From the NCBI GenBank assembly GCA_015069495.1, contig SVIN01000020.1, positions 1-32,702 of the forward strand: a stretch of 32,702 bases of DNA, given 5' to 3'. Positions 32,182 through 32,702 of this stretch are shown piece by piece. The stretch is from Clostridiales bacterium. Its GTDB lineage: Bacteria > Bacillota > Clostridia > Christensenellales > Borkfalkiaceae. Under the pieces are notes generated by a model. It saw nothing but the letters and a program-made list of their open reading frames with translations, did not search any database and was not told the DNA's origin. The first letter of the stretch is position 1, and every line of letters starts with the position of its first letter. A program made the translations under genes and the position numbers.

Positions 32182-32512
32182 ATGTTACCTTTCCCCCACA
32201 GACACCACCCTACGGGTGGTTCTCGGACAAAGCAAGGTGAACTTTGTCCTCGGTCACGCTCAATGCTACCTATCGCATTTCGCTTAACTCGCCCCTAAAA
32301 AGCATTATCAATGCTTTTTCTACGGGCAGCTCGGCTTAACCGCTTGACCAACGGGCCATGTTACCTTTCCCCACAGACACCACCCTACGGGTGGTTCTCG
32401 GACAAAGCAAGGTGAACTTTGTCCTCGGTCACGCTCAATGCTACCTATCGCATTTCGCTTAACTCGCCCCTAAAAAGCATTATCAATGCTTTTCTTTACG
32501 GGCAGCTCGGCT
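32161..32512. repeat. Two tandem 176-bp repeats joining tRNA-Glu 5' ends
   Basis: Copy A (32161-32336) and copy B (32337-32512) are almost identical, with an exact period of 176 bp. Each starts with about 21 bases of the 5' part of tRNA-Glu (taaccgcttgaccaacgggc on the plus strand) and carries three hairpins: ACCACCC/GGGTGGT, GGACAAAG/CTTTGTCC and AAAAAGCAT/ATGCTTTTT. A third, diverged start is at 32513 and a fourth copy begins at 32644 inside the second tRNA gene. No coding gene is present. Confidence 0.9.
32337..32357 (-). pseudogene. Truncated tRNA-Glu (5' fragment only)
   Basis: An exact copy of the first 21 bases of the tRNA-Glu gene, ending abruptly where the D arm should continue and joined to the 176-bp repeat sequence. 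It cannot form a tRNA. Confidence 0.85.
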
Positions 32513-32532
32513 TAACGCTTGACCAACGGGCC
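32513..32532 (-). pseudogene. Second truncated tRNA-Glu 5' fragment with 1-base deletion
   Basis: Same 5' tRNA-Glu fragment as at 32337 but lacking one C (taacgcttgacc). The sequence beyond it (32533-32589) differs from the 176-bp repeat and holds small inverted repeats TTCCCTTTTAGGGAA-type and ACGAAATTTTCGT. Confidence 0.8.
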
Positions 32533-32589
32533 TTATGTTTCCCTAAAAGGGAATATTATGTAAGACGAAATTTTCGTTTTTAGGCTTTT

Positions 32590-32664
32590 TGGTGACCCGT
32601 ACGGGACTCGAACCCATGTTACCACCGTGAAAGGGTGGTGTCTTAACCGCTTGACCAACGGGCC
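32590..32664 (-). tRNA. tRNA-Glu (anticodon TTC), second identical copy
   Basis: Identical over all 75 bases to the tRNA at 32107-32181, including the encoded CCA. It is followed upstream by the same 176-bp repeat start, which runs off the window edge, so the array probably continues. Confidence 0.97.
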
Positions 32665-32702
32665 ATGTTACCTTTCCCCACAGACACCACCCTACGGGTG
32701 GT

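Noticed and set aside
32161-32702. Possible CRISPR array
   Set aside because: The repeat unit is 176 bp and contiguous, contains tRNA fragments and has no unique spacers of regular length.

Overview
The window looks like a chromosomal piece of a Gram-positive gut-type Clostridia, most likely an uncultured Christensenellales/Borkfalkiaceae-like lineage. This placement is inference from protein style: Gram-positive lipoproteins, InlB-like repeats, strong AGGAGG-type ribosome sites, canonical TTGACA-N17-TATAAT promoters and no outer-membrane genes. Almost every gene is on the minus strand; the only plus-strand gene is an AraC-type regulator.

Layout from left to right. (1) 1-5.6 kb holds three short transcription units: a lipoprotein cut by the window edge, a small Cys-containing protein followed by a surface protein with Ig-like repeats, and a regulator with DNA-binding domains at both ends followed upstream by a small lipoprotein. 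(2) 5.57-10.9 kb is a six-gene operon with a strong promoter and a terminator. It encodes a serine hydrolase of the beta-lactamase/esterase fold, a GH37 (trehalase-like) hydrolase, three SGNH-hydrolases and an alpha/beta-hydrolase esterase; none has a signal peptide. (3) 11.1-11.9 kb holds the divergent AraC regulator, followed by a 173-bp palindromic, MITE-like element. (4) 12.1-29.4 kb is an eleven-gene run with 4-bp overlaps or short gaps throughout, probably one operon of about 17 kb. It encodes large secreted and surface proteins with repeated binding-type modules, three paralogous TIM-barrel glycosidase-like proteins (one secreted, one cytoplasmic, one lipoprotein), a secreted tyrosine-phosphatase-like protein, a CUT1 sugar ABC transporter (binding protein plus two permeases, no ATPase) and a 44-residue peptide gene. 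(5) 29.6-31.7 kb holds housekeeping membrane genes (YitT family, PlsC-like acyltransferase). (6) 31.7-32.7 kb is an array of tRNA-Glu genes and structured 176-bp repeats.

Read together, regions 2-4 look like a polysaccharide or glycoside utilisation locus. Surface proteins would capture a glycan, secreted and lipoprotein barrel enzymes would cut it, the CUT1 transporter would import oligosaccharides, and the cytoplasmic esterases, GH37 enzyme and barrel enzyme would remove acyl groups and split the rest, under AraC control. The substrate cannot be named from sequence alone. The number of esterases suggests an acylated glycan or glycoside.

The strongest candidates for something undescribed are: the WNN surface repeat module (six copies), the three-compartment barrel paralogues, the shared C-terminal Gly-Cys-x-Gly/transmembrane signal on three surface proteins, the 44-residue operon peptide, and the tRNA-Glu/176-bp repeat array.
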